Assembly (NCBI RefSeq): GCF_000017805.1
Contig: NC_009767.1
Location: forward strand, 1,736,001 to 1,800,000
Length of the DNA: 64,000 nucleotides
Direction: 5' to 3'
From: Roseiflexus castenholzii DSM 13941
GTDB lineage: Bacteria; Chloroflexota; Chloroflexia; Chloroflexales; Roseiflexaceae
Positions 51,307 through 61,273 of the stretch are shown here, in pieces (the stretch's first letter is position 1; each line of letters opens with the position of its first letter). The translations under genes were made by a program, and so were the position numbers. The notes under the pieces are model-generated. The model saw nothing but the letters and a program-made list of their open reading frames with translations, made no database searches and was not told the DNA's origin.

Positions 51307-54144
51307 TTACCGTGATGTGGATCGTCCTGATTTGCCGCCGCCATACCTTCCGCCGTCCGCGTCGGGCGACCAGTACTGACCGACCGGCGGTTCACCGGGA
51401 CGCGGTTCGCGGTAGAGCGATCCGGGGTAATCTGGCGGCGGCAACTGATACGGAGCGCCTTCCGGCAATCCGGCGCTGTTGTTCGGTGGCGCCAGCGGCA
51501 GGAATGCCAGCGGATCGACCATATCTGTCCAGCAGTCGGCGTCGGGCAATGGTTGCACACCCTGCAACCACTCCGGTGTGCAAATGTTGATCATCGGAAG
51601 ATCTCCCGCATATCCGCGCTGCCGTATCCCCAGGTGCAGGTGCGGTCCGGTCGTTTGCCCGGTCAGCCCGACGAATCCCAACGGCGACTCCAGTTGATAC
51701 ACGCGGTCCCCAGGGCGCACCGGCGGACCACAGCCGGGCAAGGCTTCGACGGCGCGCGCAAACGCGGGGGCGCCCGCCAGGCAACGTTCGTGCATGTCGT
51801 CTGGCAATGGCATCGCGCCGTCTGGCAGCGTTGACCGGCAACCGACACTGAGCCAATTGATCTGCGGGAATGCCATCTGCAACCGCGCGAGGGTCCAGAT
51901 TTCGCGCATGGCGCTCGCCCAACTGATGCCATTCGGGTGATATTCATAGTGCCACCACTCCTGTGAATCGGCGCGGTCTGGAATGCGGTTCCAGCCATGA
52001 CGCTCGAAGATAGCGGTCACATCAGTCAGGTTGATATACAGTCGCCACAGTCGCCCTTCACGCACCCGCCGCCAGGGGAAACCGGTGTCCAGATCTATCG
52101 CCCGCCCCGTCATATGCCACGACATCAGTGCAACCCCTGGTTTGTTCGAGCGAAACTCCGGTGCACGTAGCGCGTCCGCCAGGCGCGCCAGCGGGTCCTG
52201 ACCGGCGGTTGCGATGATCTCGGCGCGCACGGCGGCGAAACTGTGCGCCGCGTCCTCTGCCAGCGCCATATTCGTGGTAGTTCCTGCGGCATTGACAACT
52301 CCCGGCAACGGCACGAGCGCTTGCGGTCGGCATGCCAGTGGCGATTGCCCTGGTCCCTGTCCAGGTTCTGGCGAGGGTCCGGCTATTGGCGTCACTTCCG
52401 GGAGCGTGATTTCCGGTGGAAAAGGGGGCGTTGTGGCGGTCGCCGGGAAAGGGTACGCCGCTGGCGTCGCCGTCGGTAGCGGCGTCGGTGGGGGCCAGGG
52501 TCCGGGAGTCACCGCATATGGATCGATGAGCAGATTGAGCGTTGCGCCGGTCTGTCGCACCGGCGATCGGAGGGTCCCGTTCAGGGTCTGAATGCTATTC
52601 ATTGGCGCGTTGGCGCGCACCTCGACGACGAACTCGACCCAGAGCACGTGCGGTCCGTCGGCGCGACACTGAACGCTGCTCTCGGTTGATGAGCACTGCA
52701 CGCCGCCGGAAACGCCGGTCACCCCCAGTACCATCAAATGTTCGCCAGCATCGATCTCGACGGTCAGGGGCCAGTCGCTGCTCGTGCCGGCAAACGCAAT
52801 CCGGCGACGTCCGCCAACCGGCACTCGATAGGACCCCACCGTGCTCATGCTGGCGTCCAGAAACGATATGGCGTTCTGCGGCGATGTTGGGCTTGGAGAA
52901 GGCGAAACGCTCGTGAGAGCGACCGATACGGCGCGTGGCGCAAGGCTCCCTGTGCCATACGCGCCGCGCAGGACGATATTCTGCTGCGAAGCGACCGGAA
53001 TATCCGCCAACTGCCACACGCAACGCGTGCCATCAACCGTCGGATGACAGGCGGGAGATTGATCGATTTCCTGATCGTCTGTCTGCATCGCTAGCATCAC
53101 CGTCTCGGTCTGATACGCATTCACTCCAGGCGTCGGCGTAATCGGTGGCGTCGGGGTCGGAGTTGGCGGCGGCGGTGGCACGAGGGAGGCGCGGAAGCGC
53201 AGCGCCACATCCCCGGCGCGGCGTTCACTGCGTGTGCCGTTGAGTGGCGTCTGCCAGCGCAGGGTTGCCTGTCCCTGCGCATTGGTCGGCGGATCGTCGG
53301 CGATCCAGCCGCGCCAGCCATCGCCGCGTTCTCCCCACATCACACTGGTCTGACAGTCGGCAGGCCGGTCGTAGAGGAAGGTGATGGTTGCGCCGCTGCG
53401 AGTCGGCGTGAACATCGGCATATCACCCCGACACGAGATGGCAATCGCCCCGTCAGAAACGTCAGGAACGAGTTCACCGGCGCCGATCGGCTGATAGTCG
53501 GCATACTCGTCGTAGCGTCCATACTCATCGACGATCCGCCCTTGGAGTTGCACGTGCAGGCGGTACGGTTCCAGATGAGCATAGATCGTCTGGTACGCGC
53601 CACGATTGCTCTCGACCACGACAATCTGCCCGCCGCCTTCCTGATCTGGATGGCGTCCGTGGTTTTCGTCCCATCCAACATAGGTGACCACGCCATCGAT
53701 CATGGCGGGAAGCAGGCAGCGATGTGCGAAGGGGCATGCGCCGGTTGGACTGACGATGTCGATGCCGTTATGGAACTCAGGTTGACCGGTGATCGGGTGT
53801 GTGCGCCAGCCGAAGCGACTGGAAATCGCCCATCCGCCTGCGCGGTAGGTTCCGTCGGGTTGCACGTCCGGCGCCACGGGCCAGGGGAGCGCCGTGTGCT
53901 GAAAGATCGTGCCAAGTGCGCCTGCAATTATCAGCGCCAGTCCGCAGATCAGCACGATGGCGGCAACACACAGCGCCACGATGAGCACGACCTTGCCGCC
54001 TGCCACAGCGCCGACCTTCAACGCCGCCGATCCACCAGTTGCGAGGGCGCGCTTTGCGGTATGGCGCGCCGCCAGTTGTGCAGCGCTCCGGGCAATGTCG
54101 CGCGCCTCTGGTGCAACAGCGGACTGCTGTTCATTCGCGCTCAT
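51307..54144 (-). CDS. Membrane-anchored M23/M15 double peptidase of the secretion machine
   Basis: This 945-residue protein has a membrane helix at about residues 50-77. M23 (LytM) motifs follow: HNGIDI (His125, Asp129) and YAH (His190). A long Pro/Thr-rich, beta-type middle comes next. Then there are M15/VanY-like motifs HMTGRAID (His677, Asp684) and EWWHYE (His732). The M23 closing motif GLTGQTTGPHLHLG (His835, His837) comes last. It should cut peptide cross-links of peptidoglycan to let the machine through, like VirB1-type hydrolases. The M23 halves are about 645 residues apart, which is odd. The stop side overlaps nothing; the start overlaps the VirB6-like stop (ATGA). Confidence 0.85.
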   Translation of the reverse strand: MSANEQQSAVAPEARDIARSAAQLAARHTAKRALATGGSAALKVGAVAGGKVVLIVALCVAAIVLICGLALIIAGALGTIFQHTALPWPVAPDVQPDGTYRAGGWAISSRFGWRTHPITGQPEFHNGIDIVSPTGACPFAHRCLLPAMIDGVVTYVGWDENHGRHPDQEGGGQIVVVESNRGAYQTIYAHLEPYRLHVQLQGRIVDEYGRYDEYADYQPIGAGELVPDVSDGAIAISCRGDMPMFTPTRSGATITFLYDRPADCQTSVMWGERGDGWRGWIADDPPTNAQGQATLRWQTPLNGTRSERRAGDVALRFRASLVPPPPPTPTPTPPITPTPGVNAYQTETVMLAMQTDDQEIDQSPACHPTVDGTRCVWQLADIPVASQQNIVLRGAYGTGSLAPRAVSVALTSVSPSPSPTSPQNAISFLDASMSTVGSYRVPVGGRRRIAFAGTSSDWPLTVEIDAGEHLMVLGVTGVSGGVQCSSTESSVQCRADGPHVLWVEFVVEVRANAPMNSIQTLNGTLRSPVRQTGATLNLLIDPYAVTPGPWPPPTPLPTATPAAYPFPATATTPPFPPEITLPEVTPIAGPSPEPGQGPGQSPLACRPQALVPLPGVVNAAGTTTNMALAEDAAHSFAAVRAEIIATAGQDPLARLADALRAPEFRSNKPGVALMSWHMTGRAIDLDTGFPWRRVREGRLWRLYINLTDVTAIFERHGWNRIPDRADSQEWWHYEYHPNGISWASAMREIWTLARLQMAFPQINWLSVGCRSTLPDGAMPLPDDMHERCLAGAPAFARAVEALPGCGPPVRPGDRVYQLESPLGFVGLTGQTTGPHLHLGIRQRGYAGDLPMINICTPEWLQGVQPLPDADCWTDMVDPLAFLPLAPPNNSAGLPEGAPYQLPPPDYPGSLYREPRPGEPPVGQYWSPDADGGRYGGGKSGRSTSR

Positions 54145-56687
54145 CGGCGGCGCTCCTGTTCATCGGAGCGGTGCGCCGGCAGGATCGGCGAATGCAGGGA
54201 TGCCGGCGCGGAGTGATCACCCATTCCAGAAGTGCGGCGTTCCGCAACGACAACGGAGGAATATGGGGACGAGGATTGCTTTGCCATTTCCCAAGGTCGG
54301 TGCGCGCGCGGCGGCGTGGCAAGCCCTTCCGCCTCCAGGCGTTGCCGCATAAGCGCCGCCGCGCGCGCGCGCGTTGCTGCGGCGACCGTCATGCCTGCCG
54401 CAGGGGTCAGTTCCGCCACGCGCGTCTGCCGTTCCTGGATGCGCGCCATGATCACGGCGCGCTGTTCGGGCGCAGCGCTGCGCAGTTCGTGCTCGTCGCG
54501 CTTGATGGAAGCGAGTGCATCTTCACGCTCGATCCGGTGCTCCGCCTGAGCTTCGAGCAGAGCAGTGCGCGCAACTGCACGGCGACGCTGGCGCTGTTCG
54601 GCGTTCCATGGCGAGGGGCGCGCGCGCAGTTGCCCTTTCGCAAACGCCGCTTGTTGGTCGGCGCGTCGCTCCAGATCGGCGGCTGCCTGCCGCCGCGCCA
54701 GGCGTTGCTCGCGAGGCGTGAAGAGACCGTTCTGCTTCCTGATCTCTTCAGCCTGTGCGCGCATGCCGCGCGCGTGGATCGCTGCCATCTTGCGCCGTGC
54801 CCGGTCGGGTCGGTCGCCGGCGATCACGTGCGCTCTCAGTTGGTCATACTTGCGCCGGGTTCGACTGTCGGCGACGGGCATCTGAAATGGCACACGCCCA
54901 TCGATAGTTCGAGGCGCAGTGGCGGAACGTCCGCCGGCAGCATCCGTGCCGGGTTTGACCACCTCGCGCGCCGACTGATGAAATCGGCGGTCGCGTCGCG
55001 CCAGAGCATCGCCGATAAGGGAAAACGACGCCTTCGCAACATTTCCGGCGCCTTTCTTGAGACTTTCGACGCGTGGCTTTGCCAGGTCCTTCCCACTGCG
55101 CCAGAGCAATCGTTCCGCCTGTGACTCCAGCGGCACATGTCGCGTCACCGACTGCGCCATGCCGGTCAGCCTCTCTGCGCCGATCACCACTACCAGCAGA
55201 GTGAGCAGACCAAGCACATAGCCGGTAAACGACTCGATTGCACCACCCCGTAGTGGCGACACGAGCGCCACTGCGACGATCATCGTTGCTGCCAGTGCGA
55301 CCTGTTCGATCAGGAGATCAAAGAGACGGTTGAGCCAGCCGTAGAAGCGCGGCGATGTTGAACGGTCCATCAGCAGCGCGCCTGCCATCGGCGCAAGACC
55401 GACCAGCACCATCACATGCACCACACGAAAGGCGCTTTTGATGATCAACCAGACCATTGCGAGCCAGAACACGGCATACATCGATAGCGCGCCGATGTTG
55501 AGTTCGTGACCGATCGGCGTCGGCATCTCGAATGAGGCGTGTGTGAGCAGCGCGTCGCTGATGGCGTTGAAGAGGTCAATGATGAGCCCTAGAGTCGCCT
55601 GTGTGGAGTTGATGAACAACGAGACGCCGATGAAGGTCAGCAGCAGCCCTTTCCCCTCTGCGGCCAGGCTCTGTTGACCTTCCGCCGCCAGACGGCTCAT
55701 CCGCACAACGAAGAGGAGCGTGACGAGCAGTTGCGCCACAGCGCGCATAATGCGCCAGATCGCCGTCATCGCTGGATGTTCGTAGGTGAGAGCGGATGGA
55801 GTGCAAAAAACGAAGTTGGTCGCCGCATTGTCGCTACAGCTCGATGGAATGATCGTCCAGGATTGATCGGATGTTCGCACATTGAGGAGCACGGCTGCGG
55901 TGCGCTGCGCTGTTTCGCCAAAGGTGGCGATTACCCCCGCAACAACTCCCATTCCGGCGTCGAGCACCCAGGCGCCGGGGTTGAGGTTCCGCGACCACCA
56001 ATCGCTCGCGGGGTCGGAGTTGAGCGCCACGCCCGACACAGGCGTATCCAGGGACATGCCCGATGGCGCCAGGGGTTGGACGCCCTGCCACAATGCGCTA
56101 TCGGCGGGCGCTGCGCCTGTTGGCTGCATCGAACCCTGCGGCTGCGACGGATCACCGCGTGTGCCGGGTGCATCGGCGAACGCTGGCATTGGCAGAACGA
56201 TCAGCAGCGCCAGAAACGTTGCGCAGATCAGCGCCCGAAATGTGCAGGACGGCAGCGCGCCTGCCTGCGAGACCCCAGGAAAAGTGCGCGTCTGTGAGTG
56301 CGCCGGCGGCGCGTCTACAGGCGGGATCGGCAACGACGTTAGACGCCGGTTCCGTGCTGATGGGAGGGAACGCGGCGCGCCCGCATTCCGTGAAGAGATC
56401 ACGAGAGCAGCGGACAGCGCCGCGCGCAAGCGCCATCGACCGGATGCGCAGCACAATACGGCGATATTCTTTGGGCGTGCCTCCGACTCGTTGATCGTGG
56501 ATAGCCTGCAATGCGAGCAATCGGGCGCTAAGCCAGGACCACGTGAGGCGGGAGGCGGGCAGGAGCCTTCTGGCAGTGTGCGCCTTGATTGTGGAACCAC
56601 GCGCGCTCTACTGTTCCATACGCCTGCGGGAAGAGCATGCCTGTTTGGGATGTGTAAGCGGAATGTCATATGCCATGCTCCCGACAT
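54141..56687 (-). CDS. VirB6/TrbL-like polytopic membrane protein
   Basis: The 848-codon frame has a signal-like helix at about residues 153-172 (FLALLIVLPMPAFA) and about six membrane helices between residues 240 and 520. A long charged, Arg/Ala/Gln-rich helical tail (about 540-848) completes it. This is the plan of VirB6/TrbL-type channel proteins. The first ~130 codons are rich in Arg, Cys and Pro and look non-coding, so the true start is probably downstream; the only plausible one seen is a TTG near residue 117. The tail may reach the cytoplasmic ATPases. Confidence 0.7.
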   Translation of the reverse strand: MSGAWHMTFRLHIPNRHALPAGVWNSRARVVPQSRRTLPEGSCPPPASRGPGLAPDCSHCRLSTINESEARPKNIAVLCCASGRWRLRAALSAALVISSRNAGAPRSLPSARNRRLTSLPIPPVDAPPAHSQTRTFPGVSQAGALPSCTFRALICATFLALLIVLPMPAFADAPGTRGDPSQPQGSMQPTGAAPADSALWQGVQPLAPSGMSLDTPVSGVALNSDPASDWWSRNLNPGAWVLDAGMGVVAGVIATFGETAQRTAAVLLNVRTSDQSWTIIPSSCSDNAATNFVFCTPSALTYEHPAMTAIWRIMRAVAQLLVTLLFVVRMSRLAAEGQQSLAAEGKGLLLTFIGVSLFINSTQATLGLIIDLFNAISDALLTHASFEMPTPIGHELNIGALSMYAVFWLAMVWLIIKSAFRVVHVMVLVGLAPMAGALLMDRSTSPRFYGWLNRLFDLLIEQVALAATMIVAVALVSPLRGGAIESFTGYVLGLLTLLVVVIGAERLTGMAQSVTRHVPLESQAERLLWRSGKDLAKPRVESLKKGAGNVAKASFSLIGDALARRDRRFHQSAREVVKPGTDAAGGRSATAPRTIDGRVPFQMPVADSRTRRKYDQLRAHVIAGDRPDRARRKMAAIHARGMRAQAEEIRKQNGLFTPREQRLARRQAAADLERRADQQAAFAKGQLRARPSPWNAEQRQRRRAVARTALLEAQAEHRIEREDALASIKRDEHELRSAAPEQRAVIMARIQERQTRVAELTPAAGMTVAAATRARAAALMRQRLEAEGLATPPRAHRPWEMAKQSSSPYSSVVVAERRTSGMGDHSAPASLHSPILPAHRSDEQERRR

Positions 56688-56710
56688 AGGTGAAACAGAC
56701 GTTGCCGTAT

Positions 56711-57409
56711 CTATCGGATCACCTCAAGGGTCGTCGCATCGACGATCCGCCAGCCGTCGGCGTCCCGGCGCAACCAGTACCGGTTGTGGGTCAACACGCC
56801 GCGTCGGCTGCTGACAATGCGCCCGCCGACGGTGACGATCACATCCCACTGTTCCTGGGTTTCGATCCAGCCGCCATGCGAGGACATGTCGCTCTGCAAT
56901 ATGCCCCAGCGCACCAGGGTGGCGTCACGGCGCTCACCCGCATTGGCGCGTCGCGCATACTCCGCGACCACCGATTGCCAGGCAGAACCGTCGGGCGCGA
57001 GGTAGGGTGCGAGCAGCGTCGCCTGACCCTGCGCCGCCGCCAGTGCGCTTGCCCGGTTGTACGCCGCCAGGAACGGCACTACATCGCTGGCAGGTGTTGT
57101 TGCGATCGTTGGTGACGGAAGCGCATGCACATCGGTGGTGCGCGTCAGATTTGGCATGGCTTCAGGCGCATGCAGAAGCGCGCTCATGTGCCAGACGGTC
57201 AGCGTCGCGCCGATGACGATAGCAGCAATCACAAGCGCCCGCGGATAGCGCAGTGCGATGGTCAGCAACCGATCCAGCGATGGATGGTTGAGCAACCAGC
57301 GCAACACCCGATCACTCACTGTCGGAAGAGAGGACGCGCGCTGGCGCTGCATGCCATTCTGCGGGGGTATACGTCGGCGACGCGAACGGTTGCGACGAGA
57401 CGGTCTCAC
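56711..57409 (-). CDS. VirB8-like bitopic membrane protein
   Basis: This 232-residue protein has a strongly basic cytoplasmic N-terminus and one membrane helix at about residues 58-78. An extracytoplasmic domain follows and ends in RYWLRRDADGWRIVDATTLE. The length, topology and the final strand pattern resemble VirB8/TcpC NTF2-fold proteins that form the inner scaffold of T4SS. The similarity is structural and weak in sequence. ATG at residue 20 (57352) is an alternative start. Confidence 0.6.
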   Translation of the reverse strand: MRPSRRNRSRRRRIPPQNGMQRQRASSLPTVSDRVLRWLLNHPSLDRLLTIALRYPRALVIAAIVIGATLTVWHMSALLHAPEAMPNLTRTTDVHALPSPTIATTPASDVVPFLAAYNRASALAAAQGQATLLAPYLAPDGSAWQSVVAEYARRANAGERRDATLVRWGILQSDMSSHGGWIETQEQWDVIVTVGGRIVSSRRGVLTHNRYWLRRDADGWRIVDATTLEVIR

Positions 57410-57425
57410 TGTTCAACTCCACGGT

Positions 57426-58217
57426 CTAGAACCGTCCCATGACGTTGCTGCCCATCACAATCACGAAGATGATCTGCACCAGCACACTGACGACTGCCAG
57501 GGCTGCAAGTGCGAGCAGGTAGAGTTTGCGCCGCTCGATCATCTGGCGGAACTCATCGTGGAGCACCTGATTGAGCGTCGTTTCCTGCGCCAGCAATGCG
57601 GTTTGCGGATCGGAACCTTCCGCCTCAGACTGCGTCAGCGCCTCGGCAACGTCGATCAACTCGGCGCACCCGCGGTCGCGCGCCACACGACGCAACGCAT
57701 CGAACGGCAATACGCCGTGATCGCGCATCAGGCGCAACGCATCAGCCACAGCACGCTGCATCGGCGCGTAATGGTCATCAGGTCGCATCACATAGCGCTC
57801 AAGTAACATCGGCGGTGGATCATACCCGGCAAGTGCAACGCGCACATACGCGACAAACGATGGGGTCAATCGCCGCAGTCGTTTCTGCTCCTGCTGCCTG
57901 GCTGTCACCGGTTTGCGTGGAATGATGACGCCGATATACAGATAGATGGCGAGTGCAACGGTTGCCAGGAGCAGGCGCGGCATACCCTCAATTCCCGTAG
58001 AAACAAGGAGCAGGATCAGCGCCGACGCGAGTGGCAGCGCTGCCAGGTGTCCCAGCACAAACCGACCCGTCATGCCCCAGCGGGACGGAAGGGTGCGCAA
58101 CCCGTTTGCCAGCGTGCGCGCCTGTTCGAGCTGCGCTACCCCGATAACCGCGATCAGGACGCCGGCGAGGCTGGCGAACACAGTCCAGACGCCCGGTACA
58201 ATGAAGATGTCGATCAT
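57426..58217 (-). CDS. tadC: TadC/GspF-like inner-membrane platform protein
   Basis: This 263-residue protein has membrane helices at about residues 9-29, 50-72, 80-98 and 235-257. A cytoplasmic helical domain lies between the third and fourth. This is the T2SSF/TadC layout. In Tad and type II systems two such proteins form the platform turned by the CpaF ATPase. It pairs with the gene upstream, the TadB-like protein. Confidence 0.78.
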   Translation of the reverse strand: MIDIFIVPGVWTVFASLAGVLIAVIGVAQLEQARTLANGLRTLPSRWGMTGRFVLGHLAALPLASALILLLVSTGIEGMPRLLLATVALAIYLYIGVIIPRKPVTARQQEQKRLRRLTPSFVAYVRVALAGYDPPPMLLERYVMRPDDHYAPMQRAVADALRLMRDHGVLPFDALRRVARDRGCAELIDVAEALTQSEAEGSDPQTALLAQETTLNQVLHDEFRQMIERRKLYLLALAALAVVSVLVQIIFVIVMGSNVMGRF

Positions 58218-58238
58218 TTGGATGCCTCGATTCTCGTA

Positions 58239-59189
58239 TCAATACGCAATGTCTTCAGCCCGTCCGAGCAGATAGCCGCCGATCAGTGGTGCGCCGACGA
58301 CCAGCGCCAGCACCGCTCCGACTCCAACGCCAATGTTGCTCCGGTATGCTGTCAGAAACCGCTCGTGCTGAACGATGAAGAGGTAAAGCGTGATACCAAC
58401 ATTGATCAGGAACAGGGCGATTCCGGTATTGCGCATTTGAGCAAGTTCAGTTGCCAGCATGCTGGCACGGCGGTCGGATGCCTGCATTGCCTCGTATGCT
58501 GCGCGAACCCGCTGCACCAGCGCAGCGTGCGGTTGATCGATGGCGATCTCCAGATGGCTCAGAAACGTAGCATGGCGGCGCGACGGCGTCTGAGCGCGTA
58601 GCGCAGCGCACACCATCGTTGCAGTGGCAAGCGCTCCGGCTGCGAGGGGTTGTCCCAGCCGCTCCAGGAACCATGACCATTCGGCTTTGAGCGGCGAGGC
58701 GGGCATGTCGGCGATAACCTTCTCGATAGCCGGTTGCAGACCGCTTCCCGCGCGCAACTGCGCCTCCAGGCGTCCGACCGTCGCCGGCAGAGTCGCGTCG
58801 ATACGGGTGGCGTACCGCTGCTCTTCAAACCAGAGAAGCGCCCAGATGATCAGTGCGGTCACCGGTCCCATCAGCACAATGGCGACCAGCAGCGGTCCTA
58901 TCCGGCTCACGACAATCAGGATCGCAAGTGCGGCAATAACGCAGATGGCGAGCAGCCGCGACGCGCTCATCACCGGGGGACGCCAGCGCAGTGCGGGGTC
59001 GAGGAGATCGGCTCCGGGACGGGTGAACCGCTGCGCCAGATACGCATCGAGTGCCGCGCCCAATCGGCTGTGCATCAGAAGGGTCAATGCCAGGATCGCT
59101 GCAATCGTCGCCGCCAGCGGCGGTAGATCCGCCAGCCACGCTGTTTCGGGGTATGTCACGTTTGGTGTGATCATCGCATCCGGGTTCAT
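58239..59189 (-). CDS. tadB: TadB-like inner-membrane platform protein
   Basis: This 316-residue protein has membrane helices at about residues 20-40, 80-98, 103-122, 258-275 and 285-308. The T2SSF domain (ATLPATVGRLEAQLRAGSGLQPAIEKV) is typical of TadB/C. It ends 21 bases before the tadC-like start and begins 12 bases after the cpaF-like stop. The set ATPase-TadB-TadC is a normal Tad core. Confidence 0.8.
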   Translation of the reverse strand: MNPDAMITPNVTYPETAWLADLPPLAATIAAILALTLLMHSRLGAALDAYLAQRFTRPGADLLDPALRWRPPVMSASRLLAICVIAALAILIVVSRIGPLLVAIVLMGPVTALIIWALLWFEEQRYATRIDATLPATVGRLEAQLRAGSGLQPAIEKVIADMPASPLKAEWSWFLERLGQPLAAGALATATMVCAALRAQTPSRRHATFLSHLEIAIDQPHAALVQRVRAAYEAMQASDRRASMLATELAQMRNTGIALFLINVGITLYLFIVQHERFLTAYRSNIGVGVGAVLALVVGAPLIGGYLLGRAEDIAY

Positions 59190-59201
59190 AATGACATCCT
59201 T

Positions 59202-61259
59202 TCAGTGCGGTTGTGCGCCTGATCCGTTGCTGGCCTCCAGCGCCTGGCGCTGGGCGCGCACGGTGGCAAGTGCGTCCTCGGAACCCTGCCCGGCGTTCAC
59301 CAGGTATTCCATCGCGCGTTCGCGCACGCGGATGAGGGGTAGCGCAATCGTTATCGGCAAATCGGATGGGGTGAAGCGCGCAAGGATATCGACAGCAAGC
59401 CGGGCATGCCCTTGCTCGAACGCTCGTTCGGCTTCGATCCGCGCTTCTTCGGCATCGGTTTCGGCGGCAATACCCTGGCGAATGCGCATCTCCACCGCTT
59501 CCCAACCGCCTGGCGGCGCGGCGTGCGCCGTGATGGCAAGATCGGTCATGATTGCGTCGAGCGCCAGGCGCGCATCACGCCAGCGGTTGGCGTTGATCAG
59601 GCGTTGCAACGCAGCCCCTTCGGCGTTTGCCTGCTCGATCACACCGGCAAAGGCGGCTGATGTCTGACTCAATATGTCCTGCGCTGCGCCGATCAGCCGC
59701 GGGTCGCGGCGTTGCGTCCAGGCGCTGCGCAGCGCTGCCAGCGCTCGCTCTGGCGCGCCTGCCAGGGTGTGCGTCCGCGCGCGCGTGATAGCGTCGGCAA
59801 CGGCGTCGAGGGTGGTGGCGTTCTGCCGCACCTGCGCCAGAGCGCGCGCTCGTATCAGTTTTTCGCGCAGTGATGCGGGCGTCTGATCACTTCCGGTCCA
59901 CTCCAGTAACCCATTATGCCCAACCGTCGCCCGGCAATGCCAGACTATTCGCCCGTCTGGGCGAATATCGACCTTTGCCAGTGGAGTCAGGGCAGGACGA
60001 ATGACGCCATCTTCCACCACGACGCCGTTCAGCAGTGCCACGTCGGTGATCAGGCGCAGACCGAGTTCTTCCCAGTTATCGACTTTAATCACGACATCGA
60101 AGCCACTGGCTGCATCTCGCAGGGCGTCGGTGCGGCGATCTTCGTACATATACGCGCCAGGCATAGCGGCGAAACTGGCAAAGCGTTCAATTGCCTCACT
60201 GCATGAGCGCGCGTGCAGCGTGGTGATCACCGGATGGTCGGAGAGGACGAGCGCCAGCACCGCGCCGGCTTCATTGCCGCGGATCTCGCCGGGGCAGAGG
60301 AGGTCGGGCGTCTGGCGCAGCGCTTCTCTGGCGACGCGCCCGAAGGCGTCGGGGTCGCGCTGGGTATTGACCTGTTCGCGCGTCCAGAGATCGGTGCGCC
60401 GGATGTGAATCTCCTGCATGTGGTCTTCAATTGTCAGAATGTGCGGATCGCCGGGCCATGAGTTGGCGAGCGCTTCGAGGAGCGCCGTTTTGCCGCTGCC
60501 GGTGCGTCCCGCGATCAGGAACGAACAACGCGCCCGCGCCAGCAACAGAAGCAGGTCAAACATCTGCTGGTCGAATGTGCCGCGCTGCACGACATCATGC
60601 AGGTCCCACGCGATGCGTCGCCCGCGCCGGATGCAGATGAGTGCGCCATCTTCGGTCGGGATGCGCGGCGGAATGGTCGCATGAATGCGCGTCCCATGAT
60701 CGGCTGGCAGGGTTTCCTGCGGATTCTGTGCGTCGAGATGCACTCCCATCAGGGATGCCAGCAGCATCGCCCGGTCGCGCACTTCGGCTGCGGCAGCAAA
60801 CTGCTCTGCAACGGTCACGAAGGGTTTGCCGCTCTCTTGAACACGAATGCGACGCCCGATGATTTTGACCTCATTGACACGCGGATCGTCCAGGTACCGT
60901 TGCGCCGGTCCCCAACCAATGGTCGCGGCAAAGAGGTTCAGCAGGGTTTCGTCATCGGTCGGCACGCGCGCCAGCGGTCCGCCGCGCGCGCGGTGCTGCC
61001 CGATTGCCTGGCGTAGCACCAGGACGACTTCGGCGTTGCGCTCGGCGGCTGGAGCGAATGGGTTCAGCAGGTGTCGCCGTCTGTCGGTGCTGAATGCTTG
61101 CTGAAGTTCATCGCGCGCCGCCTGCAATACGGCGGCTTCACGCAGCGCTGCTTCGCGCGCCAGGGTGTCGGTTGGTCCGCCGAGAAGCGTCGCCAGCCCG
61201 CCGTCTTCTTCAATGGCAAGCGGCGGAGCGGACGGGTTGTGTACTGGTTGATGATTCAT
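59202..61259 (-). CDS. cpaF: CpaF/TadA-family secretion ATPase with long C-terminal extension
   Basis: This 685-residue ATPase has an N-terminal helical domain (about residues 1-110), then the PAS-like NTD and the motor. The motor has Walker A GRTGSGKT (251-258), an Asp box ILTIEDHMQE, a Walker B-like DLLCPGEIRG and the His box VITTLHAR. After residue ~450 there are about 230 extra, largely helical residues not usual for CpaF. It powers pilus or substrate movement through the TadB/C platform. A second CpaF-like gene is at the right edge. Its leader holds the GTTCTCAG repeat. Confidence 0.92.
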   Translation of the reverse strand: MNHQPVHNPSAPPLAIEEDGGLATLLGGPTDTLAREAALREAAVLQAARDELQQAFSTDRRRHLLNPFAPAAERNAEVVLVLRQAIGQHRARGGPLARVPTDDETLLNLFAATIGWGPAQRYLDDPRVNEVKIIGRRIRVQESGKPFVTVAEQFAAAAEVRDRAMLLASLMGVHLDAQNPQETLPADHGTRIHATIPPRIPTEDGALICIRRGRRIAWDLHDVVQRGTFDQQMFDLLLLLARARCSFLIAGRTGSGKTALLEALANSWPGDPHILTIEDHMQEIHIRRTDLWTREQVNTQRDPDAFGRVAREALRQTPDLLCPGEIRGNEAGAVLALVLSDHPVITTLHARSCSEAIERFASFAAMPGAYMYEDRRTDALRDAASGFDVVIKVDNWEELGLRLITDVALLNGVVVEDGVIRPALTPLAKVDIRPDGRIVWHCRATVGHNGLLEWTGSDQTPASLREKLIRARALAQVRQNATTLDAVADAITRARTHTLAGAPERALAALRSAWTQRRDPRLIGAAQDILSQTSAAFAGVIEQANAEGAALQRLINANRWRDARLALDAIMTDLAITAHAAPPGGWEAVEMRIRQGIAAETDAEEARIEAERAFEQGHARLAVDILARFTPSDLPITIALPLIRVRERAMEYLVNAGQGSEDALATVRAQRQALEASNGSGAQPH

Positions 61260-61273
61260 AGTGTGTCCTTGCC

